DNA of 64,000 nucleotides from Ornithinimicrobium sufpigmenti (GTDB lineage Bacteria; Actinomycetota; Actinomycetes; Actinomycetales; Dermatophilaceae): assembly GCF_004322775.1 (NCBI RefSeq), contig NZ_CP036403.1, positions 1,550,001-1,614,000 on the forward strand. Reading direction: 5' to 3'. Every line of letters starts with the position of its first letter. Position 1 is the first letter of the stretch. The position numbers and the translations under genes were made by a program. Positions 24,800-34,263 of the stretch are shown in pieces. Below the pieces are notes generated by a model. It ran no database searches, had not been told where the DNA came from, and saw nothing but the letters and a program-made list of their open reading frames with translations.

Positions 24800-25659
24800 T
24801 GACCATGCCGGCCCCCGACCCGGGCACCGTCCCCGAGGAGGAACGGGCCGAGCTGGAGGAGCTGGCCGTGCAGCTCGCGCTCGAGGCCGGCGTGCTCATC
24901 CGCGACGAACGGCCCGGTCGGCTCGGCGTGGACCGGGTGAAGTCCAGCGAGCTCGACGTCGTCACGGTCATGGACACCCGCTCCGAGCAGCTGCTGCGCG
25001 CCCGCATCGCCGCCGCCCGGCCCGACGACGCGATCCTGGGCGAGGAGGAGGGGCTCTCGACGGGCACGTCGGGGCTGTCCTGGGTCCTCGACCCCATCGA
25101 CGGCACCGTCAACTACCTCTACGACCTGCCCGCGTATGCCGTGTCGGTCGCCGTCGTGGTCGGCGACCCGATGGTCCCCGGCGCGTGGGCGCCGGTCGCC
25201 GGTGCGGTGATCAACCCCCGGACCGACGAGGTCTTCCACGCGCGGGTCGGTGGCGGGGCGTACCTGCTCACCGTCGAGGACTCCGTGCCGATCCACGTCA
25301 GCCAGGTGGGGCACCTGGGTGGCGCGCTGCTGGCCACCGGGTTCGCCTACGACCGGGCGGTGCGTCGGGGCCAGGCGGAGGTCGTCGCCGCCCTGCTGCC
25401 GCACGTGCGCGACATCCGGCGCATGGGCGCGGCGGCGCTGGACCTCTGCCACGTGGCCGCCGGCCGGGTGGACGGCTACTGGGAGCAGGGTGTGCGGGCC
25501 TGGGACGTGGCCGCCGGGATGCTGGTGGTGACCGAGGCCGGCGGCGTGGTCAGCGGGGCCTCCGCAGGCTCCCCACCCTCCTCGGACCTGACCGTGGCGG
25601 CCGGGCCGACTTTGCACCCGGTCCTGCTGGGGGCGCTGGACGGTTCCGCCCTGGGCTGA
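24799..25659 (+). CDS. Inositol monophosphatase family protein (SuhB-like)
   Basis: 286 residues from ATG 24799, overlapping the hemH stop (ATGA); ATG 24805 is an alternative. The metal-dependent phosphatase motifs are ILGEEEG, WVLDPIDGTVNYLYDLP and WDVAAGMLVVTEAGG. It should hydrolyse inositol-1-phosphate or a related sugar phosphate using Mg2+. The equivalent position in Mycobacterium tuberculosis, near dut, also holds suhB, which supports orthology but not the exact substrate. In actinobacteria the product feeds myo-inositol into phosphatidylinositol and mycothiol. Confidence 0.85.
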   Translation: MTMPAPDPGTVPEEERAELEELAVQLALEAGVLIRDERPGRLGVDRVKSSELDVVTVMDTRSEQLLRARIAAARPDDAILGEEEGLSTGTSGLSWVLDPIDGTVNYLYDLPAYAVSVAVVVGDPMVPGAWAPVAGAVINPRTDEVFHARVGGGAYLLTVEDSVPIHVSQVGHLGGALLATGFAYDRAVRRGQAEVVAALLPHVRDIRRMGAAALDLCHVAAGRVDGYWEQGVRAWDVAAGMLVVTEAGGVVSGASAGSPPSSDLTVAAGPTLHPVLLGALDGSALG

Positions 25660-25856
25660 AAGACGGATCCGCCTCGCGTCCCAGCGCGTTGATAGGGCAG
25701 AATCCGGGCGCCGGTCCATGTCCGCGCGGCCACAGTCCGGCCATGATCATGCCCGTGCCGTGCCCATCCGGCCGGTCGGGCACAAATCGGGGCCTGTCGG
25801 CGTTCTGGCACCACAACGACGGCGAACAACCTGCGAGCATCCAGTGGAGGGATCAC

Positions 25857-26156
25857 ATGGCGACCGACTACGACGCCCCGCGCAAGACCGATGACGAGCT
25901 CAACGAGGACTCGATCGAAGAGCTGAAGGCACGACGCAACGACAAGGCCTCCGGCAGTGTCGACGTCGACGAGACCGAGCAGGCGGAGGGCTTCGAGCTG
26001 CCCGGTGCCGACCTGTCCAACGAGGAGCTCTCGGTCCACGTCCTGCCCAAGCAGCTGGACGAGTTCACCTGCTCCAAGTGCTTCCTGGTCCACCACCGCA
26101 GCCAGCTGGCCAAGGAGGTCGGCGGGCTGCCGGTCTGCACCGAGTGCGCAGCCTGA
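25857..26156 (+). CDS. DUF4193 zinc-ribbon-like protein
   Basis: 99 residues from ATG 25857, with GGAGGG about nine bases upstream. The first half is acidic and probably disordered ([19 protein letters not shown], then [19 protein letters not shown]). The C-terminal 35 residues hold [11 protein letters not shown] and CTEC, a CxxC...CxxC zinc ribbon. This is the actinobacterial DUF4193 family (Rv2699c-like), which is nearly always next to dut, as here. Function unknown; the acidic N-terminus and zinc ribbon recall RNA-polymerase-binding proteins, an inference only. The 197 bases upstream hold no gene and presumably its promoter. Confidence 0.85.
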   Translation: MATDYDAPRKTDDELNEDSIEELKARRNDKASGSVDVDETEQAEGFELPGADLSNEELSVHVLPKQLDEFTCSKCFLVHHRSQLAKEVGGLPVCTECAA

Positions 26157-26194
26157 CCGGACGGCGGGGGGACCGGACCTCCGGTCCCGCGGGA

Positions 26195-26200
26195 TACCCT
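26195..26200 (+). promoter_or_regulatory. Probable -10 box for leaderless dut
   Basis: TACCCT (within GATACCCT) ends eight bases before GTG 26209. No Shine-Dalgarno is seen. Confidence 0.45.
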
Positions 26201-26208
26201 GGGTGCCC

Positions 26209-26727
26209 GTGAGCACCTCGACGACCCCGCAGGCGCTGCCCGTCGCGCTGCAGCGGTTGGACCCCGACCTCCCCGTGCCGGCCCAGGCCCGCGCCGGTGA
26301 TGCCGGGGTCGATCTGCATGCACGGCAGGACGTGCGGCTGGAGCCGGGGGAGCGGACCCTGGTCCCCACGGGGGTGGCGCTGGCCATCCCGGAGGGGTAT
26401 GCCGGGTTCGTGCACCCCCGCTCCGGGCTCGCCGCCCGGCACGGGGTCACCGTCGTGAACGCCCCCGGCACGATCGATGCCGGCTACCGGGGCGAGATCC
26501 TCGTCAACCTGCTCAACACCGACGCCCATGAGGCCGTGCAGCTGGCCCGGGGCGAGCGGATCGCCCAGCTGGTGGTCCAGCCCGTGCTGCGGCCGGTGTT
26601 CACGGAGGTGGCCGAGCTGCCCCCCTCCGAGCGCGGCGGCGGCGGCCATGGTTCGACGGGGTTGACCAGTTCGACGAGTGCGACTCGTTCGACGGCCTCC
26701 TCCGGCGCCGCATACCCCCTGCCCTGA
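26209..26727 (+). CDS. dut: dUTP diphosphatase
   Basis: 172 residues from GTG 26209. It hydrolyses dUTP to dUMP and pyrophosphate, lowering uracil misincorporation and supplying dTMP synthesis. The five trimeric dUTPase motifs are present: [37 protein letters not shown] with the substrate-binding Tyr, [12 protein letters not shown], and [10 protein letters not shown], where His replaces the usual Phe that stacks on uracil. About twenty Ser/Thr-rich residues follow motif V. The Phe-to-His change at the stacking position is unusual but the fold is otherwise intact. Confidence 0.93.
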   Translation: MSTSTTPQALPVALQRLDPDLPVPAQARAGDAGVDLHARQDVRLEPGERTLVPTGVALAIPEGYAGFVHPRSGLAARHGVTVVNAPGTIDAGYRGEILVNLLNTDAHEAVQLARGERIAQLVVQPVLRPVFTEVAELPPSERGGGGHGSTGLTSSTSATRSTASSGAAYPLP

Positions 26728-26760
26728 TCCATCCCTGACCCACCGAAGGACGACCCGACC

Positions 26761-27774
26761 GTGGCACTCTTTGGCCGACGCAAGAAGAAGGACCTCTCCG
26801 AGGAGGACCTGCTGACCCTCGACGGCGAGGGCGCCGACGCCGCTCTCCGGCCCGAGCCGGCCGAGGGCGAGCCCGGCGTCGACCGCGACTGGGTGCGGGC
26901 CGAGGACGGCCCGTACGACGTGAGCGAGTGGCCCGAGCTGGACGGCCGCCTGGACCTGGGTGCCCTGCGGGTGCCGATCGCACGCGGGATGCAGATCCGC
27001 CTGGACCTGGAGCAGGGCACGGGCCGGGTCATCGGGGTCACGCTGACCTTCGGCGCCTCCCACGCCCAGCTGCAGGCGTTCGCCGCACCCCGCTCGTTCG
27101 GGCTCTGGGACGAGCTGCGGCCGGAGATCGCGCGCGGCCTGGTGGACTCCGGCGGTGCCGCCGAGGTCGTCAAGGGCACCATGGGCAAGGAGCTCCAGGC
27201 CCGCATGCCGGGTCGGGCGCCCGACGGCCGGGTGTCGTTCCAGCCGGCGCGGTTCATCGGTGTCGACGGGCCGCGGTGGTTCCTGCGCATCGTCGTCAAC
27301 GGGCCGGCGGCCGGCGACGAGAAGCAGCTGCGGGCGATCCTGTCCGTGCTGCGCCGGGCCGTCGTCGTCCGCGGCGAGGAGCCGCGTCCGCCGCGCGAGG
27401 TGCTCACCCTGACGCCCCCCAAGGGGTTCGAGGAGGCGATGGCCAAGGAGGCCGAGGCCCGCAAGGCACGCCTGCAGCGAGAGCGGGAGACGGAGGTGGC
27501 CCGGGTGGCGGCCAAGACCCAGGTGCTGCGCACGGCGAACGCCACCGGCGTGGCCGGGATCGGGGTCGGACAGGGCGTCGGGCAGGGCGTCGGGCAGGGC
27601 GCCGGTCAGCTCTCCGCGGCCGACACGGCCCAGGCAGCCCCTGCCGACCAGACCGCCGACCCCGCCTCGGCCCCCCAGGGACAGACCGAACAGGTCCCGA
27701 TGCGCGACCTGCCCACGCCCGAGCCCGAGCTCACCGACGCGCCCAAGGCGCCGACCAACCCCGACTTCCAGTGA
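26761..27774 (+). CDS. DUF3710 family protein
   Basis: 337 residues from GTG 26761; GAAGGA is about ten bases upstream. The N-terminus is basic then acidic (FGRRKKKDLSEEDLL). The conserved DUF3710 core spans about 40-225, with RLDLGALRVPI, GASHAQLQAFAAPRS and GPRWFLRIVVNG. A basic helical stretch (EEAMAKEAEARKARLQRE) and a low-complexity Gln/Gly repeat (VGQGVGQGVGQGAGQ) follow, then a Pro-rich tail. DUF3710 is specific to actinobacteria and sits beside dut; function unknown. The repeat is encoded by a 12-base tandem array and may vary between strains. Overlaps the next gene by four bases. Confidence 0.85.
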   Translation: MALFGRRKKKDLSEEDLLTLDGEGADAALRPEPAEGEPGVDRDWVRAEDGPYDVSEWPELDGRLDLGALRVPIARGMQIRLDLEQGTGRVIGVTLTFGASHAQLQAFAAPRSFGLWDELRPEIARGLVDSGGAAEVVKGTMGKELQARMPGRAPDGRVSFQPARFIGVDGPRWFLRIVVNGPAAGDEKQLRAILSVLRRAVVVRGEEPRPPREVLTLTPPKGFEEAMAKEAEARKARLQRERETEVARVAAKTQVLRTANATGVAGIGVGQGVGQGVGQGAGQLSAADTAQAAPADQTADPASAPQGQTEQVPMRDLPTPEPELTDAPKAPTNPDFQ

Positions 27775-28664
27775 CGCAGCAGGGGCCGGAGGGCGGCGAG
27801 CGGCCGGCCCCGTCGCCAGGCGAGGATCCCCAGGTCGAGGTAGGCACTGGGGTCGGTCCCGAGGTGAGCGCCGGGGTTGACGCGGGACGTCATCCTGAGG
27901 TGGACGTCCGGGTGACCGCCGAGGTCGATGCGGAGATCACCGTCGAGCAGGTCATCCGCACCCGCATCAGCGACGCCCTGGGCGGCTGGTACGGCTCGTT
28001 GGAGACCGCTCTGCCGACCGTCGCCTTCGTGGTCACCTGGCTGGTCGCCGACGACGTGCGCGCCGCGCTGCTCGGGGCGGCCGCGCTGCTCACCGTCCTG
28101 GCGATCGTCCGGGGCATCGTCGGTGGATCCTGGCGCTTCCTCGGCTCGTCCGTCTTCGCCACCGCGCTGGCCGCCTTCTTCGCGCTGCGCTCCGGGCAGG
28201 CGCAGGACGCCTTCCTCCCGGGCATCCTGACCAGCGCCGCCTACGGTGTCGCGGCCCTGGTGTCGATCTTCGCCCGGTGGCCGCTCCTGGGTTTCGTGGT
28301 CGCGCTGGGGGACCCGAAGTTCGCCGAGCAGCCCACCGCCTGGCGTCGGGACGCGGGCCTGGTGCGGGTCTGCTCGCGCCTGACCTGGGTGCTCGTGGCC
28401 CTCTTCGCGGTGCGGCTGGCCGTCATGCTGCCGCTCTACCTGGCCGGTGAGGTCGCCTGGCTCGGCGTCGGCAAGGTGGTGCTGGGCTGGCCCGCCTACC
28501 TCCTCGCGATCGTCGTCATGGGCTGGCTCCTGGCCGTAGGCCGCACCCCGCAGACCGACGACGGCGGGGACGACGTGACCGAGCGCATGGAGCAGGCCCA
28601 CCAGCAGACGCACCCGCCGGCACACCCGCAGACACACCCGGAACGCGAGCGGACCGAGCCGTGA
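27771..28664 (+). CDS. DUF3159 integral membrane protein
   Basis: 297 residues from GTG 27771, overlapping the DUF3710 stop (GTGA). A charged N-terminal extension of about 55 residues (EVSAGVDAGRHPEVDVRVTAEV) precedes a helix containing VIRTRISDALGGWYGSLETALP, the DUF3159 opening phrase. Six membrane segments follow, with GDPKFAEQPTAWRRDAGL between helices. The C-terminal tail is His/Gln/Thr-rich (HQQTHPPAHPQTHPE). DUF3159 proteins are actinobacterial, of unknown role, often coded next to potassium-uptake trkA genes; none is present here. Overlaps the following methyltransferase gene by four bases. Confidence 0.83.
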   Translation: MTQQGPEGGERPAPSPGEDPQVEVGTGVGPEVSAGVDAGRHPEVDVRVTAEVDAEITVEQVIRTRISDALGGWYGSLETALPTVAFVVTWLVADDVRAALLGAAALLTVLAIVRGIVGGSWRFLGSSVFATALAAFFALRSGQAQDAFLPGILTSAAYGVAALVSIFARWPLLGFVVALGDPKFAEQPTAWRRDAGLVRVCSRLTWVLVALFAVRLAVMLPLYLAGEVAWLGVGKVVLGWPAYLLAIVVMGWLLAVGRTPQTDDGGDDVTERMEQAHQQTHPPAHPQTHPERERTEP

Positions 28665-30097
28665 CCGCGGCGGCGGGCCTGACGGTCGGTGACGAGGTCG
28701 AGGTCGCGGTCGGGCCGGTCGCGCACGGGGGACACTGCGTGGCCCGCTACGGTCCCGAGGCCCAGGTGGTCTTCGTGCGCCACGCCATACCGGGGGAGCG
28801 GGTACGGATCCGGGTGACCGAGATCGGCCCGAAGGGGCGATATGTGCGTGCAGACGCCGTCGCCGTGCTGGAGGCCTCCCCGGACCGGGTGGTCCGACCG
28901 TGCCCGTTCTCGGGTCCTGGACGCTGCGGTGGCTGCGACTGGCAGCACGTGTCGCTCCAGGCGCAGCGACGGCTCAAGGCCCAGGTCGTCGCCGAGCAGC
29001 TGGCCCGGCTGGGCGGCTTCACGCCCGAGGAGATCGAGGCGCTCGACCTGACCTGTGAACCGGTGCCCGGGGACCGGGACGGGCTGCGCTGGCGGACCCG
29101 GGTGGAGTTCGCGGCGGTGCGGGACGCAGCGGCAGCCGCAGATGGAGCGGCGCCCGCGGGTGGAGGGGTCGTCGGGCTGCGCGTGCACCGCTCGCACGAG
29201 GTGGTGGCCGTCGACGACTGCCTCATCGCCACCGAGGGCGTGCTGGGCACGGGCGTGCTCCGGCAACCACCGCCGCCCGGCGCAGTCGCAGTCGACGCGG
29301 TGGCCCCGTCCACGGGCGAGGCTGTCGTGGTGCCGCTGGGGCTCGGCGAGGAGCAGCAGGACAGCCGGGGGAGAGAGGGCCGGGGCAGAAGGGGTCGGCA
29401 CCCGGGCGGACGTCGGACAGGACGCGGGCGCACCGTCGACCGCGCTGAGGGTCAGACAGCCTCGCGGCAGGGCGCCCGGCTGAGCCTGCAGGCGGTCGGT
29501 CCGGTGCCCGAGGTCACCGAGCGCGTGACGACCCAGGCGGGCGGCACGCACGACTTCACCCTGTCGGCGCGCGGCTTCTGGCAGGTGCATCCCGGGGCGG
29601 CGGCCACCTTCACCGAGCAGGTGCTGACCTGGCTCGCGCCCCAGGAGGGGGACCGGGTGCTGGACCTCTACTCCGGCGTCGGGCTCTTCGCGGTCCCCCT
29701 CGCCGAGGCGGTCGGACCACGCGGTTCCGTCCTCGCGGTGGAGGCCGACCGGGAGGCCGCTGGTGCCGCTGCCCGGCACCTTGCCGCATACCCCTGGGCA
29801 CGAGGCGTGGCGCGTCCCACGGCCCCGGCCCTGGCGGAGATGGTCGCGCGCGGGGAGCGGGCCGATCTCGTCGTCCTGGACCCGCCGCGCACCGGCGCCG
29901 GGCGAGAGGTCGTCGAGGCGGTCGCCGCGCTCCGGCCCCGCACGGTCGTGTATGTCGCGTGCGACCCCGCGGCGCTGGCCCGCGACCTGGCCACCGCCCG
30001 CGAGGTGGGTCTGCAGCTGGCTGAGCTCCGGGTGCTGGACGCGTTCCCGATGACCCAGCACATGGAGTGCCTGGCGCTGCTCACCTGGTCTCCCTGA
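28661..30097 (+). CDS. TrmA/RumA-type class I RNA (uracil-5) methyltransferase
   Basis: 478 residues from GTG 28661. The N-terminal TRAM domain (about 5-65) is followed by a cysteine cluster CPFSGPGRCGGC plus a later Cys for [4Fe-4S] binding. The Rossmann core has VLDLYSGVGLFAVPLAEAVG (SAM binding), and the catalytic motifs VVLDPPRTGAG, YVACDPAALARDLA (nucleophile Cys) and MTQHMECLALL. It methylates uracil C5 in tRNA or 23S rRNA. Residues about 225-275 are an Arg/Gly-rich low-complexity insert (REGRGRRGRHPGGRRTGRG) not typical of the family and perhaps an RNA-binding addition. Upstream neighbours are coupled by four-base overlaps. Confidence 0.88.
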   Translation: MTAAAGLTVGDEVEVAVGPVAHGGHCVARYGPEAQVVFVRHAIPGERVRIRVTEIGPKGRYVRADAVAVLEASPDRVVRPCPFSGPGRCGGCDWQHVSLQAQRRLKAQVVAEQLARLGGFTPEEIEALDLTCEPVPGDRDGLRWRTRVEFAAVRDAAAAADGAAPAGGGVVGLRVHRSHEVVAVDDCLIATEGVLGTGVLRQPPPPGAVAVDAVAPSTGEAVVVPLGLGEEQQDSRGREGRGRRGRHPGGRRTGRGRTVDRAEGQTASRQGARLSLQAVGPVPEVTERVTTQAGGTHDFTLSARGFWQVHPGAAATFTEQVLTWLAPQEGDRVLDLYSGVGLFAVPLAEAVGPRGSVLAVEADREAAGAAARHLAAYPWARGVARPTAPALAEMVARGERADLVVLDPPRTGAGREVVEAVAALRPRTVVYVACDPAALARDLATAREVGLQLAELRVLDAFPMTQHMECLALLTWSP

Positions 30098-30134
30098 GCT
30101 CCCGCACACCGACCTTCCGGCTCGATCTCGCTGG

Positions 30135-30160
30135 CCTCCTCGGCATACCGGGGGAGGAGG
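30135..30160 (+). terminator. Possible terminator after the methyltransferase gene
   Basis: CCTCCTC (30135-30141) can pair with GAGGAGG (30154-30160), 38 bases past the stop. It lacks a U-tract. The rest of 30098-30337 holds the aconitase promoter and no visible gene. Confidence 0.4.
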
Positions 30161-30267
30161 GCGGGGAACAGTGAGCGCGGGCGCCGTGCCTCCGGGTCAG
30201 GTCCGGTGCCGGTGGGCCAGACGGCATGGGGCCGGGGATGACAGGATGGAGATGACCGGAACCCGGT

Positions 30268-30309
30268 TTGATCCCGGTGCCCCAGACGAGATATCTTGAT
30301 GTCAAGATA
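30268..30309 (+). promoter_or_regulatory. Aconitase promoter with palindromic operator
   Basis: A -35-like TTGATC (30268-30273) and a -10-like TATCTT (30292-30297) have an 18-base spacer. The -10 lies in the perfect inverted repeat TATCTTGA-TG-TCAAGATA (30292-30309). Its form resembles MarR-type sites such as that of Streptomyces TamR, which controls aconitase, as far as I recall. A leader of about 30 bases with GAAGGAG follows. Confidence 0.65.
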
Positions 30310-30337
30310 AATAGTCAGCGAGCGAAGGAGCGGAACG

Positions 30338-33166
<2,829 letters not shown>

Positions 33167-33193
33167 CACACCTCGGGCAGCGGCCCGACCAGC

Positions 33194-33225
33194 GGCGCCC
33201 GTCGGACTCACGTCCGGCGGGCGCC
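33194..33225 (+). terminator. Strong stem-loop terminator after acnA
   Basis: A 14-pair stem with one G-T pair joins 33194-33207 to 33212-33225 around the loop TCAC, 28 bases after the acnA stop. G+C-rich and without a U-tract, but the strongest hairpin here. Confidence 0.75.
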
Positions 33226-33271
33226 TGGTGCATCCGGGGGGTGGACGGAATACCGCCGCCCCGTCGTGCGC

Positions 33272-33292
33272 TATCATTGATGACACGTCATC
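33272..33292 (+). promoter_or_regulatory. Promoter and operator of the VOC-LLM gene pair
   Basis: TATCAT (33272-33277) is a good -10 box. Directly after it lies GATGAC-AC-GTCATC (33279-33292), an inverted repeat that would cover the transcription start and so fits a repressor site. No good -35 is seen. CGGAGG follows as the ribosome site of the VOC gene. Confidence 0.55.
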
Positions 33293-33309
33293 TACATCGG
33301 AGGCTCGAC

Positions 33310-34191
33310 ATGACCCAGACCACCCCGCAGCGAGACCGCCTCGCCGCCGACACCGCGATGGGTCCTGTGACCCTCGACGTGGCCGACCTGGAGGGGATGA
33401 CCGCCTACTACCGCGACGCGGTGACCCTGCAGGTGCTCTCCGAGGACGGTCCCGTCGTCACGCTGGGCCGCGGCAGCACCCCGATCATCGTGCTGCGCCA
33501 CAGCCCGGAGCTCAGGCATGCCGCCCCCGGCTCGGCCGGTCTGTTCCACACCGCCATCCTCTTCCCGACCCAGGCTGCCCTGGCCGCGACCCTGGCCTCG
33601 ATGGCGCGGGCCGGCGCCCGCTACGTCGGCAGCGCCGACCACCTGGTCAGCCAGGCGTTCTACTTCGACGACCCCGAGGGCAACGGCATCGAGCTCTACT
33701 GGGACCGCGACCGCACCGAGTGGAGCTGGGTGCACGGGCAGGTCGAGATGGACAACAGGTTCCTCGACGCCAACGCCTTCCTGCAGGAGCACCTCACGGA
33801 GGAGGGCCTGCAGGCCCCCGACACCGGGGACGCCGTGGTCGGGCACGTCCACCTCTCCGTCGGCGACATCGACAGCGCCCGCGAGTTCTACGTCGACCGG
33901 CTCGGGTTCGACACCACGAACGCCTGGCGCGGCCAGGCCCTCTTCGTCAGCGCCGGGGGCTACCACCACCACATGGCGATGAACGTCTGGAACAGCCGCG
34001 GTGCCGGCCCGCGGTTCCCCTCCCTGGGCCTGGGCCAGGTCGACATCGTGCTGCCCACCAGTGACGACGTCGGCGAGCTCACCGAGCGGATGACCCACTT
34101 CGGGGTGCAGTCCGCCGACGACGGACGCACCGTCACCCTGCGTGACCCGTGGGAGAACCTGATCCGGGTCGAGGCGCTGGGCACGCGGTGA
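33310..34191 (+). CDS. VOC-family (glyoxalase/extradiol dioxygenase-like) protein
   Basis: 293 residues from ATG 33310, with CGGAGG eight bases upstream. Two VOC modules are visible: the first with VTLDVADLEGMTAYYRDAV, LFHTAILFPT and GNGIELYWDRDRTEW, the second with VGHVHLSVGDIDSAREFYVDRLGFD, YHHHMAMNVWNSRG and ENLIRVEA. The His-His-Glu metal set in the second half resembles the CatE/YwbC-type catechol 2,3-dioxygenases of Firmicutes and actinobacteria. Likely a ring-cleaving or quinone/thiol detoxifying enzyme; the substrate is unknown. It is followed by a flavin oxidoreductase on the same strand, suggesting a shared redox or aromatic-compound role. Confidence 0.8.
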   Translation: MTQTTPQRDRLAADTAMGPVTLDVADLEGMTAYYRDAVTLQVLSEDGPVVTLGRGSTPIIVLRHSPELRHAAPGSAGLFHTAILFPTQAALAATLASMARAGARYVGSADHLVSQAFYFDDPEGNGIELYWDRDRTEWSWVHGQVEMDNRFLDANAFLQEHLTEEGLQAPDTGDAVVGHVHLSVGDIDSAREFYVDRLGFDTTNAWRGQALFVSAGGYHHHMAMNVWNSRGAGPRFPSLGLGQVDIVLPTSDDVGELTERMTHFGVQSADDGRTVTLRDPWENLIRVEALGTR

Positions 34192-34226
34192 GTAGGCAGT
34201 GAGTGAGCAGTGAGTGAGCAGTGAGC
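34188..34226. repeat. 11-bp tandem repeat GTGAGTGAGCA, 3.5 copies
   Basis: Units at 34188-34198 (with one variant GTGAGTAGGCA), 34199-34209 and 34210-34220, then a partial GTGAGC (34221-34226). It starts over the VOC stop codon and fills most of the gap to the LLM gene. The 11-base period is close to one DNA turn. Confidence 0.8.
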
Positions 34227-34263
34227 GTCCAGGAAGCAGCAGACTGAGCGGAGACTGAGCACG

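Noticed and set aside
25660-25856. Possible small gene or riboswitch before the DUF4193 gene
   Set aside because: No frame with a ribosome site and no recognisable riboswitch core; only plausible promoter sequence.
34188-34226. Repeats considered as a CRISPR array
   Set aside because: Units are 11 bases with no spacers, and no cas genes are in the window.
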